From the NCBI GenBank assembly GCA_019058425.1, contig JAHPYZ010000053.1, forward strand, positions 1 to 33,692: DNA of 33,692 nt, written 5' to 3'. Below are positions 15,249-23,529 of the stretch, piece by piece (positions within the stretch are counted from its first letter, which is position 1; each line of letters opens with the position of its first letter). The notes beneath the pieces were generated by a model that had not been told where the DNA came from, searched no databases, and saw only the letters and a program-made list of their open reading frames with translations. This DNA comes from Promethearchaeota archaeon (lineage in GTDB: Archaea; Asgardarchaeota; Lokiarchaeia; Sigyniarchaeales; SOKP01). The position numbers and the translations under genes were made by a program.

Positions 15249-15896
15249 ATGGAGTATCAAGATTTTTCTATAGAAATAAATAAAATAATCGAAGATATTA
15301 AAATTAGAGTCCTTTCTGGAGAAGTTTCACTTTTAGATATTGAATTAGTGCCAATTTTTGAGAATTTAAAAGATTCTCTTAATATCCATAACATTAATAG
15401 ATATTCAACTACATACATGAATGCTTTTCAACTTCTTAGTCAAAAATTTGAGGAGTTAAAGAGATTCCTTAATTATCTAGATAATAAAGACATATTTTTG
15501 AGTTACTTAAAGACAAATCCGAAGGATACTGAAATAATTGAATTATTAGGAGATTGTTGGAAAGAACCTTTTACTATCAATACACTTTCTTTTGACTTTC
15601 TTGAATATTCAAGAGAACGGTTAGTTGCTAATAAAGGGGAACCATTAAAAATTGAACCTATTGATAGAATTAGTGTGAAAGAAGAATTTTTATTAGAAAT
15701 TCATGATAAAAAATTCACGGAGAAAATGAATAAGTTTTTTGATTCTATTAATGATAAATTACCATGTTCATATGATGATATTTTCGATGGTGAGGAGAAT
15801 CAAATAAAAGTTTTTGAATATTTTGTATATCTTTTACACCTTCTCCAGTTAGGGAAATTAAAATATCAAAAAGAAACAAATTTTATATATTTGTAG
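15249..15896 (+). CDS. scpA: ScpA-like kleisin
   Basis: The 215-residue protein begins 13 nt after smc. The N-terminus is helical (IEINKIIEDIKIRVLSGEVS), matching the part of ScpA that binds the SMC neck. The C-terminal winged helix is recognisable: ENQIKVFEYFVYLLHLLQLG followed by KLKYQKETNFIYL, parallel to ScpA's VxxFLALLEL-x-R...QxxxFxxI ending, which binds the SMC cap. The kleisin bridges the two SMC heads and carries ScpB. It is somewhat shorter than bacterial ScpA (~250). The call rests on the C-terminus plus the operon context. Confidence 0.82.
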   Translation: MEYQDFSIEINKIIEDIKIRVLSGEVSLLDIELVPIFENLKDSLNIHNINRYSTTYMNAFQLLSQKFEELKRFLNYLDNKDIFLSYLKTNPKDTEIIELLGDCWKEPFTINTLSFDFLEYSRERLVANKGEPLKIEPIDRISVKEEFLLEIHDKKFTEKMNKFFDSINDKLPCSYDDIFDGEENQIKVFEYFVYLLHLLQLGKLKYQKETNFIYL

Positions 15897-15912
15897 AAGA
15901 GATGATTAAAAA

Positions 15913-16428
15913 ATGAATGAAATGAGTGTTTTAATGCATTTACTAAGTAAAAAGGAAAATAATTCAATAATAGGATCGACTAAAAAAGAAATCCTTAATG
16001 CATTAAATGTTAGAGATAAGAATAAACTGATTTATTTTCAGAATTTAATTACTAGCGCATCTAATTATCTTGAACCTATAGGTCTTCAAATAAGATTTAA
16101 TCCTCTGAATTCTTATTGGTATTTAACTTTTGATTCTGAGACAACTGAAATTATTTCAGCAAATCCATTTGAGGGAAACCCTAGATTAGCAGCTACATTA
16201 TTTTGCACATTGATATGTTGTATTGGTAGTTCTGGAGAGACTACCATTCAAAAAATAATTGAAATTCGAAAAAAGAAAGGAGTGATTGAAGATATTAAGG
16301 AATTAAAAAAGATGGGATTTGTGTTGTTTGATAAGAATTTGAATAAAGTGAATTTAACTCCATTAATTGGATATTTACTAGATTTAGAAAAATTATTTTT
16401 AAAAATTGCCTTAAAAATGAAAAACTAA
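15913..16428 (+). CDS. scpB: ScpB-like kleisin-associated winged-helix protein
   Basis: The 171-residue protein starts 16 nt after scpA. It has the two winged-helix repeats of ScpB: the first ends with LQIRFNPLNSYWYLTFDSET, like the ScpB wing, and the second has TLICCIGSSGETTIQKIIEIRKKKG..LKKMGFVLFD, matching the ScpB pattern of IIAYkqPiTR.EI..IRG. ScpB dimers bind the middle of ScpA and regulate SMC head engagement. Its last codons (LKMKN) and the following bases resemble the trailer of the GTPase gene near 17686-17712, so its 3' end may mark the edge of a duplication. Confidence 0.83.
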   Translation: MNEMSVLMHLLSKKENNSIIGSTKKEILNALNVRDKNKLIYFQNLITSASNYLEPIGLQIRFNPLNSYWYLTFDSETTEIISANPFEGNPRLAATLFCTLICCIGSSGETTIQKIIEIRKKKGVIEDIKELKKMGFVLFDKNLNKVNLTPLIGYLLDLEKLFLKIALKMKN

Positions 16429-16464
16429 AATGAGATATGATAGTAATTTAAAATTAGTATAAAA

Positions 16465-16789
16465 TTAATATTTAGTAGTGATTTCTAGAATCATTTTTAT
16501 TACTATCTATTGTACCTTTCTACATCTGCAAATTCTTCTACAGTCTCACCCACAGGTCATAACAATACCTTAGCATCTATTTTTCAAGCTTAAAAGATAT
16601 TGTTAATCTTTGTTTTTACCTCATTAAGTTTTTTTCTCTTTATCCCCTTCTACTAAATCGATTTTGTTTATACACACTTATATTTTATCTGGAAAAAATA
16701 TAACATCATTGAAGAATTCAAACTGTGGATCAAAATCTCTGTCAAGTGAGAATATAGCAATGATCTGAGTAGCGATTCTTGAAATCGTG
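16465..16789 (-). pseudogene. Decayed duplicate of the 3' half of the small GTPase gene
   Basis: This stretch aligns along its length with 17731-18050, the end of the intact GTPase gene. It keeps recognisable pieces on the minus strand (RIATQIIA; the PDKI-to-NKID region; a VEEF-like piece) but has single-base insertions (an extra C in the CTCACCCACAGG block near 16549 and an extra T in the T-run near 16628) and substitutions that break the frame. Only about residues 105-211 are represented, without the P-loop. It cannot make a GTPase. Similarity continues past the stop into the trailer, up to the end of scpB. Confidence 0.85.
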
Positions 16790-16812
16790 AATCTTTGAAT
16801 TAGCCTTATTAT

Positions 16813-17574
16813 TTACATAGTTATCCAAGTAAAAGGCAAAACTAGAAAAAGTTGATAAAGTATTAAAATGCATAAAATATAAACTAAGATTAATAAAGGA
16901 TACCTGAACTTTTTATTGTAAATAGCAGAAAAGTAACAGCTAAATCGATAAGGTAAGATTCTTGGAAAAAAAAATCCAGTTTTTTCATAGTATGATTGGA
17001 ATTCTTGAGGATACTTTTTTCTTAATTTCATATCTCCAAAATCAGAATATATAATCATGAGGAAAATAAATTGAATCCACGTGACTAAATCTCCCAACCT
17101 AAATCCACCAACCAAGTTTATTGGAAACCCATTAACTAAGAATAGTGGAAAAGCCATGATAATAATAGCTAGATTTTGAGGATGTCTTATATATTTATAT
17201 ATTCCTTCTTGTACTAATCCAGCTCTGTTTCTAATTCCAATTACTAGATTTCCTAAAGAAATAATGAAAAAAAAAAGACTAATTCCAAATATTATAAACA
17301 TTAAAATTATCCAAATATTTGAGTAAAAAAAAGAGTTTATTAAACTAGAATTTAACCAACATGTCATAAGATTTATATGGTGTGGATTGAATATTGTTGG
17401 ATCTGCTAAAAACCAAGAAATCCCATAAAAATGATTAAGAAATGCAAAAAAACCTCCAATTAAAAATAGCATTGGAGATAAAACAATCCATATTATAGAA
17501 CTATACAGTACAAAAAAACTATATATTTTTATAACTTTTTCGAATATATTTATCAGTAATTTCTTTGAAGTCAT
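16813..17574 (-). CDS. Isoprenylcysteine methyltransferase/PEMT-like membrane protein
   Basis: The 253-residue protein has about six hydrophobic segments. The methyltransferase signature is near 125-150: GLVQEGIYKYIRHPQNLAII, matching the ICMT/PEMT/NnrU pattern (GpYryvRHPxYxg). It ends with DMKLRKKYPQEFQSYYEKTG, matching the family's final E..L...yG.eY..Y...t. These enzymes methylate lipids, prenylated Cys or other hydrophobic substrates at the membrane using S-adenosylmethionine. The substrate here is unknown. It lies between the GTPase gene and its decayed copy, but the GTPase has no C-terminal CaaX Cys, so it is not an obvious substrate. Confidence 0.75.
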   Translation of the reverse strand: MTSKKLLINIFEKVIKIYSFFVLYSSIIWIVLSPMLFLIGGFFAFLNHFYGISWFLADPTIFNPHHINLMTCWLNSSLINSFFYSNIWIILMFIIFGISLFFFIISLGNLVIGIRNRAGLVQEGIYKYIRHPQNLAIIIMAFPLFLVNGFPINLVGGFRLGDLVTWIQFIFLMIIYSDFGDMKLRKKYPQEFQSYYEKTGFFFPRILPYRFSCYFSAIYNKKFRYPLLILVYILCILILYQLFLVLPFTWITM

Positions 17575-17730
17575 TTTTATAGTTTTTTATTACTTAAACC
17601 AAAAAAAAAAATTTTGGTAATTTGATTAATAATTAATTAGCTAATAAAGCATCTTCATTTCCATATATCTTTATGTGAGAATATTTAAAAATGAAAAATT
17701 AAAATGAGATAACCCTATGGTTGTATAAAA

Positions 17731-18366
17731 TTAATGTTTAGTCGTTATTTCTAGAATCATTTCTGCTACTTGATTATTATATGTCTCTACATCTGCAAAT
17801 CCTTCTACAGTCTCACCACAGGTTATAAAAATATCGTTGATGGCTATTTTTCGAGCTTTAAAGAAATCATTAATCTGAGTCTTTACCTCATTAAGTTTTT
17901 TCTCTTTATCCCCTTCAACTAAATCGATTTTATTTATACATACATATATTTTATCTGGAAAAAACCTAACATCATTGAAAAATTCAAATTGAGGTTCAAG
18001 ATCTCTATCAAGTGAAAATACAGCAATAATCTGGGTTGCAATTCTTGAAATTGTAATAATTCCCATCTTCACTACCGCTCTCGCTCGATCACCTCCTGGA
18101 GCGAATATAGTATGCGCTTTGTTTGATGCATCTTCCCTGAATACGATTCTATTAGGGTGAATTGTTTTAGTTTCTTTTTCATTAAGAGCGTCCTCCTTTT
18201 CTCCTCCTGGAACTGTAGCTTCACCTGAAAAATCTGCCTTAACTACAGAACATTTTAATCCACCTTTTACTTTCTCAATGTCTCCTTTCTTTAAATATCG
18301 CACAAATAAACGAAGGATGCTTGTTTTTCCTACGGATACATCTCCTAATAAACCGATATTAACCAA
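17731..18366 (-). CDS. Small GTPase, MglA/Arf-like, with an altered G3 motif
   Basis: The 211-residue protein has a P-loop GDVSVGKTS (8-16), a G4 motif NKID (145-148) and a G5-like TCGETVEG (182-189). At the G3 position, where GTPases have DxxG, it has FAPGGD (88-93): the Asp is Ala. The fold order and ...HTIFAPGGDRARAV resemble MglA/Gtr-type archaeal GTPases (TVPGQ in MglA). GTP binding is likely; hydrolysis may be unusual. The C-terminus (EITTKH) has no lipidation motif. The start is TTG at 18366, immediately after the TAG of the upstream gene, so translation is coupled. A broken copy of its 3' half lies at 16465-16789. Confidence 0.85.
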   Translation of the reverse strand: MVNIGLLGDVSVGKTSILRLFVRYLKKGDIEKVKGGLKCSVVKADFSGEATVPGGEKEDALNEKETKTIHPNRIVFREDASNKAHTIFAPGGDRARAVVKMGIITISRIATQIIAVFSLDRDLEPQFEFFNDVRFFPDKIYVCINKIDLVEGDKEKKLNEVKTQINDFFKARKIAINDIFITCGETVEGFADVETYNNQVAEMILEITTKH

Positions 18367-19179
18367 CTATGCTTCTCCCTCCAGTAATCTATTTAATAAT
18401 AATTCATAGTCAGGTATTAAAAATTGTTCAAGTAAAGCGTTATTATGAGCTTGAATAAGTGCTATTAATATTTCTTTTACGTTTTTTGCATTCTTTGAAT
18501 ATTTGATTAGATTCTCTGCTGTAGGTTCTCCATTAAAATCTCTAGCGTTTTCCTCGAACCCGAATTTAGTAATCTCAGGCAATGTGTTGAAAAATCCAAA
18601 AGCAGAATATCCTTGGTATTGAAAAAACACAAAAAACCTTGTTTTAATATTCTTTATGATTTGAGAAAGATATGCTGAAGGATAAATTTCTCCCAGTGTT
18701 AATTCATCATCTTGCTTGATTACAAAGTATGGAGATATTGGAGATACTTGTGTTCCATACATTTCCTTAGGTGGGATAGATATAAATGGTAATTTTTCTG
18801 AAACTATAGACCAGAGATCTTCTCTTTTCTTTTCCAATAATATATCCTTAATTTCATCATATGCGAAATAAAAATCTGCTTGGAGCGCTAGTAAAGAACT
18901 TAAATATACAGATAAAGAAGCAAAAGTGGCTTCCAATACAGGTCTTCTCCCCCCATTGTCTTCTGAGGGCTTTACAGCACCTTTCCAGGCTCTTAATCCT
19001 GAATATGCAAATGATTTCACATCAAAAAAAGCTCCGGAAAGAAATAGAAAAGAAGGTGCTTCACTTTTTTCACCAGTTAAAAATTCTAAAGATTTTTCAA
19101 TTAATACACTCTCAAGTTTTTCGTCATGAAACTTTGAGTGGATTTTTGGCATTTGTAACCAAGATTTTTTCTTTGCCAT
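18367..19179 (-). CDS. Unknown protein coupled to the small GTPase
   Basis: The 270-residue soluble protein is from no family I recognise. It starts with a basic stretch (MAKKKSWLQMPKIHSKFHDE) and has alternating helices and strands, aromatic-rich in the middle (FFVFFQYQGYSAFGFFNTLP) and helical at the end (LIALIQAHNNALLEQFLIPD). Its stop codon TAG abuts the TTG of the GTPase gene with no gap, so the two are made together and probably interact; it could be a regulator, effector or adaptor of the GTPase. There is no P-loop, signal peptide or membrane segment. The ATG at 19179 is the natural start. Confidence 0.7.
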   Translation of the reverse strand: MAKKKSWLQMPKIHSKFHDEKLESVLIEKSLEFLTGEKSEAPSFLFLSGAFFDVKSFAYSGLRAWKGAVKPSEDNGGRRPVLEATFASLSVYLSSLLALQADFYFAYDEIKDILLEKKREDLWSIVSEKLPFISIPPKEMYGTQVSPISPYFVIKQDDELTLGEIYPSAYLSQIIKNIKTRFFVFFQYQGYSAFGFFNTLPEITKFGFEENARDFNGEPTAENLIKYSKNAKNVKEILIALIQAHNNALLEQFLIPDYELLLNRLLEGEA

Positions 19180-19353
19180 TATTAATACATTCCATATGGT
19201 AATTTGGTTAACTAAAATAAGAATTACTGCATAATTAATTTTTCCTATTTTAATTAAACAATATATTATCTCAATATAATTTTAACTATATGAAATCCCC
19301 CATTTAATATGAGGTATTTTCAACGTGTTAATGTAAAACAAGGCAAAATATTT

Positions 19354-19983
19354 TCATTTATCAAATCTGATTTCTTTAGCTAATAATTCTCTCATTTTTG
19401 ACGTAATAACATCGTAATCCTTTATTGTTTGCAAATTTGATATTGTTATGTATTCTATTAATCCTGAATTCTTATAATAATCATATTTTAAACTCATATT
19501 TGGATTTTTTTCTTTTATATCTACAAGAGCTCCTTTGATAAAAATACGGACAAAATCTTCAGAAGATTCTTTTATCATCCTTTTTTCTGGTTCGATAATT
19601 TTAATTTCAACCCGATTAAAATCATAAAAATTCAAAATTGATAATAGTTCTTCTTCTTTATTCATACTTTTAGAAAAAATTTTTCTTTTAATATTTGTTC
19701 CCTTTACTTTTTCTTTTGAAACTTCTTCAACAAAATATTGTTCTTCAGTTGGTTCCTTCACATTTTTAACCATAGATTTTGAATAAATCTCGTCTGCACT
19801 ATGAAATGATTTCCCTGACAAGAGTGAATTTAAGAAATTTAAAACTTCTCTTAATTCAACAATCTCCGACTTCAACTCTTCAAGTTGTTCTTTTTTTTTG
19901 TAATAGATATCTTGAATTTTACTGAGCATAAGTGATAATTTCTCAATTTCTTTTTCATCGTCTTTAGGATCCATTGATTTCAT
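19354..19983 (-). CDS. Coiled-coil protein of unknown function
   Basis: The 209-residue protein has a coiled coil at about 8-55 (KIQDIYYKKKEQLEELKSEI), a low-complexity charged linker (~65-105), and a compact alpha/beta C-terminal domain (VEIKIIEP, DFVRIFIKGALVDIKEKNP, GLIEYITISNLQTIKDYDVI). I do not recognise it. It is on the same strand as the GTPase pair but 174 nt upstream of it, so it is probably a separate transcript. The codon use looks like a real gene. Confidence 0.65.
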   Translation of the reverse strand: MKSMDPKDDEKEIEKLSLMLSKIQDIYYKKKEQLEELKSEIVELREVLNFLNSLLSGKSFHSADEIYSKSMVKNVKEPTEEQYFVEEVSKEKVKGTNIKRKIFSKSMNKEEELLSILNFYDFNRVEIKIIEPEKRMIKESSEDFVRIFIKGALVDIKEKNPNMSLKYDYYKNSGLIEYITISNLQTIKDYDVITSKMRELLAKEIRFDK

Positions 19984-20091
19984 ATATGATTTATAAGAAC
20001 TTAAATTTATTTAAAAATTAGTGCTATAGAATAATTAAGTAATTTATTTTAAAGTGAAAATAAAATGAAATCAATGATAATTACTCCTAAA

Positions 20092-20103
20092 CCCTAATTA
20101 GGG
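20092..20103. promoter_or_regulatory. Perfect 12-bp palindrome CCCTAATTAGGG
   Basis: The palindrome is exact and lies four bases before a small zinc-finger-like open frame. GC ends are rare in this AT-rich gap. It could be a protein-binding site, but no regulator is linked to it. Confidence 0.25.
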
Positions 20104-20106
20104 AAT

Positions 20107-20208
20107 ATGCAGCATGGAGAGATAAGATCTAGTATAATTCCTCTTGTTACATGTAAAAATTGTGGAAAAAGAATCAAAGTTTCAAATTTTAAACCGCATA
20201 TTAACTGA
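20107..20208 (+). pseudogene. 33-codon zinc-finger-like fragment
   Basis: ATG at 20107, TGA at 20206. The peptide includes TCKNCGKRIKVSNFKPHIN, a C-x2-C finger with one His near the end. The second His of a C2H2 finger would lie beyond the stop, so this looks like the start of a broken zinc-finger gene or a mini zinc protein. Nothing else supports expression. Confidence 0.25.
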
Positions 20209-20465
20209 TTTCAACGTTCAAAACTTCCTTAAATTATCTTTCATTTTTCCAAGAGGTGACATCACGGGGGAGGGAGTTAAAATAGGAAAAAGGAAGGAGG
20301 AGGGTAAAAAATTATAGATGCTTCCCGTTTTCCACTAGTTTTGCATTTCCAACCTTTTATGGAAACTCAGAAAATAAACTTCTATGGGTTAGTAATATAT
20401 GTAATTCTATTTTATATAGAATTTCTGGAAATTCTTTTTTTTTATTATTGGCAATATGAAGTTGA

Positions 20466-21239
20466 TTAACGATCTGTCCTAGGGAATAACCTGTTGTATT
20501 CTTTTATCATCCCCGGCAAAAATTTGCTAATTAAAGAAGATCTAGTTACTAATAAAACTTTTGAATCCTTAATCCATCTTTGAGCAATTCCAGCAAAGGT
20601 TATTTGATCATAATCCCAATCTTCAAATTTAGGAACATTATGAAGGTTTAAATTCCAGACAGGTGATCCACTCATTCCTCTAGGATTTATATCACTAGGG
20701 TATTCAATTATAAATTTTATTGGTTCTTTATTTTGGTTTAGGGAATATCCTCTAAACTTTCCAATAAATGGCAAGGAGTGTGATTCGACAATATTAAGGA
20801 ATGGTATACTGACCTGTTCTTCCCCTGGAAACCCTTGACAAAATAAAAGTGCATTCTCCAAAGAGGTCTCTCTAATTTGGTTAATATCTAAAAAATCTTT
20901 TGTCCCGCTTTCAAAAAATTCATGAAAACATCTAATGATTGCAATATCCGATTCATTAATTGGACAGCCAACCCAACTTTGTTGAGCAGGAACGGATTTC
21001 CCTTTATTATTAACACCATGAAATATATAATCATATTGCAACAAACTTTTTGCTACATGTTGAGCTGTAAGAATGAAAGTATCATCATCATCTTTTATTA
21101 AAATCCCTGAACCTATAAATTTCGGAGGAACTTTAGGATCTTTTGAAACTCCATCAATAGAATCACAAAAAGGAAAGACTCTTTTGGCAACTTCATTCCC
21201 AAGCTTATTCATCTTTTCTGTGGATATGATATATGGCAT
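20466..21239 (-). CDS. Trypsin-like serine protease
   Basis: The 257-residue protein has a chymotrypsin-fold catalytic triad: H61 in ILTAQHVAKSL, D98 in NESDIAIIRC and S190 in NPRGMSGSPVW, with GSGILIKDDDD before the His as in V8/HtrA-like proteases. No signal peptide or membrane segment is seen, so it should act in the cytoplasm. Stand-alone cytoplasmic trypsin-like proteins are often part of defence or stress islands. Here it is the neighbour of a HEPN-like gene on the same strand, but the gap of 469 nt argues for separate transcripts. The ATG is at 21239. Confidence 0.85.
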   Translation of the reverse strand: MPYIISTEKMNKLGNEVAKRVFPFCDSIDGVSKDPKVPPKFIGSGILIKDDDDTFILTAQHVAKSLLQYDYIFHGVNNKGKSVPAQQSWVGCPINESDIAIIRCFHEFFESGTKDFLDINQIRETSLENALLFCQGFPGEEQVSIPFLNIVESHSLPFIGKFRGYSLNQNKEPIKFIIEYPSDINPRGMSGSPVWNLNLHNVPKFEDWDYDQITFAGIAQRWIKDSKVLLVTRSSLISKFLPGMIKEYNRLFPRTDR

Positions 21240-21385
21240 TGAGTATTAATAAATAGCATAATAAATAAAAACAATTATTAAAACACAATTAAGGATATGA
21301 ATAATAAATTAGAGAGAAGTGAAGAGGAGATTAAGTATAATCAAAACCATCATTTGATCTATTGAAACTTTTCAAAGAAACTTTA

Positions 21386-21409
21386 ATTGAAATCAAACTC
21401 TGAATTTAC
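21386..21409 (+). repeat. 24-nt direct repeat, copy 1
   Basis: ATTGAAATCAAACTCTGAATTTAC occurs again at 23674-23697 with one mismatch, on the same strand, 2288 nt away. Partial similarity continues a few bases after. The two copies bracket the 606-residue HEPN-like gene. Confidence 0.6.
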
Positions 21410-21444
21410 CCTTCGAGTGATAAGAAAAAAAAAAATCCATTATA

Positions 21445-21669
21445 TTGTATAAATTAAATGATAGAATAAATTGCGATATAATCACGATAAATTTTAATGA
21501 GAAGGATTTTTATCATCCGGCAGCAGTAGATAATTTAAAAGCTTTGCATGAAAATATGTTAGAAGTTTCAAGTGCTTCATTTACTCTACGTGAAATTTGG
21601 AAAAGTTTATGAGAGGTAGAGTATGACGTGAAAGAAGCCGAGAGAGTATTTCCTTTACAAATTAATTAA
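21445..21669 (+). pseudogene. Small broken ORF with an in-frame TGA
   Basis: From a TTG at 21445 a frame runs 55 codons (FNEKDFYHPAAVDNLKALHE, SFTLREIWKSL) to TGA at 21610-21612. It then continues 18 more (EVEYDVKEAERVFPLQIN) to TAA at 21669. The amino-acid pattern on both sides of the TGA looks coding and Trp would fit there. No SECIS-like hairpin follows. It is most likely the tail of a decayed gene. Confidence 0.35.
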
Positions 21670-21708
21670 ATTTTATTTTTGAATTTACCTAATTTCTTTT
21701 TTAAGAAA

Positions 21709-23529
21709 TTAGTTAATAGGTAAAATATTGATAAAATTATCCTTTTTACCTAACTCTTTGAGATTAATATTTTTTATGATAATTTTTTTTAAAATTTCGG
21801 CTATCTTATCATAGAGTCTTTCTTGAACAAGGTTCTTTTTTTTTAATATTTCATCATCATTTAGATCTTTAGTGTATATAAGAGTTTTAGCTAGGTCTAA
21901 GTATTCCTTAGTCCATTCTGAACTCCCATGGATTATTTTATTTCTTGCTTTATCAAGGCAGTTATATAAATTGTATTGCATTTTAAAAAAATTAGCAAAT
22001 CTATTTGTTGTATCAGCTAATATTGAGGCGATGATAAGATATTTTTTTGATTTCTCACTAGATCCAATAGATTCTAATATCAAACATGCATCTAAAATTG
22101 CATCTTCAAGAGAATTTCGCTTCACTAATCGCAAGAGATTATTTAAAAGAAATTTAATTTGACTATTATTGAAATTTATATTAATAGAATTAGGATCTGT
22201 TAATATAGAATAAATTGACTTAATTTCCGATAATTTTGAGAGAGGAAACATGGGAAGTGATCCTCCTTTAACTAAAACTCCCTTTTTTAGGACTTCTGAT
22301 TTTCCTAAAAATACGTCTCCATCATAAGATCTTAGTTTATCAATTTCCAAGTCAAATCCAATATTAATAGCAAAAAAGTCTGGAATCAATGGTTCTATAG
22401 GATTTATCCACATATTACTCTCATCCATCCATTCTGGAATAGCAAATGAGATCTCATTAACTAATATTTTAGAAATCCACCACGGAAACTTATAGAAAGG
22501 TTTTCCAAGTCTTAGTTTTATTCCAGAAACCAAGAATGTTTGATTAATTTCCTTGATATATTGCCATGGTTTACTATCTCGAATATTTGGAGCTTTAACA
22601 TAACCTCTAAAAGTGATAGGGCAAAATAATTTTGTGCTAATATAACAACTATTAAATTTCACACTATTTTGCTTTTGTGTCTTAAATATCGAATATATTG
22701 GAGGAGGGTTTAATTGAATTGAAGAGTGTTTACTAGTTTTATTTAGATTAATAATATAATTCTTGAGTTCCCATCCATGAAATGTTGTTTCATGCATATA
22801 TTTCTGGACTTCCTCATCATCTACTCTTTTACCTGTTAATTCATTCCAATTCAGATCAGAAAAAAATAATCCCTTAAGAGGTATAATCAATTCATAGCTA
22901 AAAATTTTTGATTTAAATGTCTCTCTCCAATTATTTATAAGATTTAATAGGTTATTCTGAAATTTATCTGGATGTGTAAGATATTTTTCCATTGCATTTT
23001 CAATAAGACAATCATAAATATCTCCAATAGATATAAAATATAATCTTGAATCAAAGGGTAACCAAAATTCAATGTTATCCTTTGCAAAAGGTAATAATTT
23101 CCTAAGTAATGAGAGAATATCTGCCTTCTTAGCTAAAAAAATATCATCTAATTGACCAAATTGATGAAAAAATTTAGGTTCAAAAATAATATTATGATCC
23201 TTTGAAGGGGTTTTTAAACTAGACAAAGCTTTTTTTAATTTAAGGTCCTCTATATTAGAAAAAATTCTTTTTAATTCATCAGTAATAATTTTCAATGCAT
23301 CTTGAAACACTTTATCCCCAATACGAATTAAATCAAATGAGATATCTAAATCTTCGGGTTTGGGAAGATATGTTTTTTTCGCACTTGGATTATTCAAATT
23401 TCCACACTTGAAATTAGGACTTAAGGTTTCTAAAGTCATTCCGTTTAAATTACAAATTTTATCATTTTTATTTATGTGGATGCAGTTTTGGGTGTAACAA
23501 AGGATTTTTTCAATTTCTGAATGCCTCAT
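21709..23529 (-). CDS. Large protein with C-terminal HEPN-like (RX4H) motif
   Basis: The 606-residue protein has no family I can name for its first ~450 residues, which mix strands and helices and begin with a short Cys-containing part (ILCYTQNCIHINKNDKICNL). The last ~150 residues are helical and end in NCLDKARNKIIHGSSEW. RNKIIH fits the R-X4-6-H motif of HEPN domains, many of which are RNases in toxin and abortive-infection systems. It is flanked by a 24-nt direct repeat and by long gene-poor gaps and lies between a protease and a nuclease-like gene. A defence role is plausible but inferred. The ATG at 23529 is the first in the frame. Confidence 0.65.
   Translation of the reverse strand: MRHSEIEKILCYTQNCIHINKNDKICNLNGMTLETLSPNFKCGNLNNPSAKKTYLPKPEDLDISFDLIRIGDKVFQDALKIITDELKRIFSNIEDLKLKKALSSLKTPSKDHNIIFEPKFFHQFGQLDDIFLAKKADILSLLRKLLPFAKDNIEFWLPFDSRLYFISIGDIYDCLIENAMEKYLTHPDKFQNNLLNLINNWRETFKSKIFSYELIIPLKGLFFSDLNWNELTGKRVDDEEVQKYMHETTFHGWELKNYIINLNKTSKHSSIQLNPPPIYSIFKTQKQNSVKFNSCYISTKLFCPITFRGYVKAPNIRDSKPWQYIKEINQTFLVSGIKLRLGKPFYKFPWWISKILVNEISFAIPEWMDESNMWINPIEPLIPDFFAINIGFDLEIDKLRSYDGDVFLGKSEVLKKGVLVKGGSLPMFPLSKLSEIKSIYSILTDPNSININFNNSQIKFLLNNLLRLVKRNSLEDAILDACLILESIGSSEKSKKYLIIASILADTTNRFANFFKMQYNLYNCLDKARNKIIHGSSEWTKEYLDLAKTLIYTKDLNDDEILKKKNLVQERLYDKIAEILKKIIIKNINLKELGKKDNFINILPIN

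Larger units (their letters stand above)
19984..20465. other. Gene-poor gap with small remnants
   Basis: The gap of ~480 nt holds a perfect palindrome at 20092-20103, a 33-codon zinc-finger-like frame (20107-20208) and a long purine-rich tract (about 20263-20310, GGGGGAGGGAG and AAGGAAGGAGGAGGG). The GC-rich purine run is unlike its surroundings. No full gene is visible. Confidence 0.4.

Noticed and set aside
17731..17760. Prenylated C-terminus of the GTPase as ICMT substrate
   Set aside because: The protein ends in TTKH with no Cys near the end.
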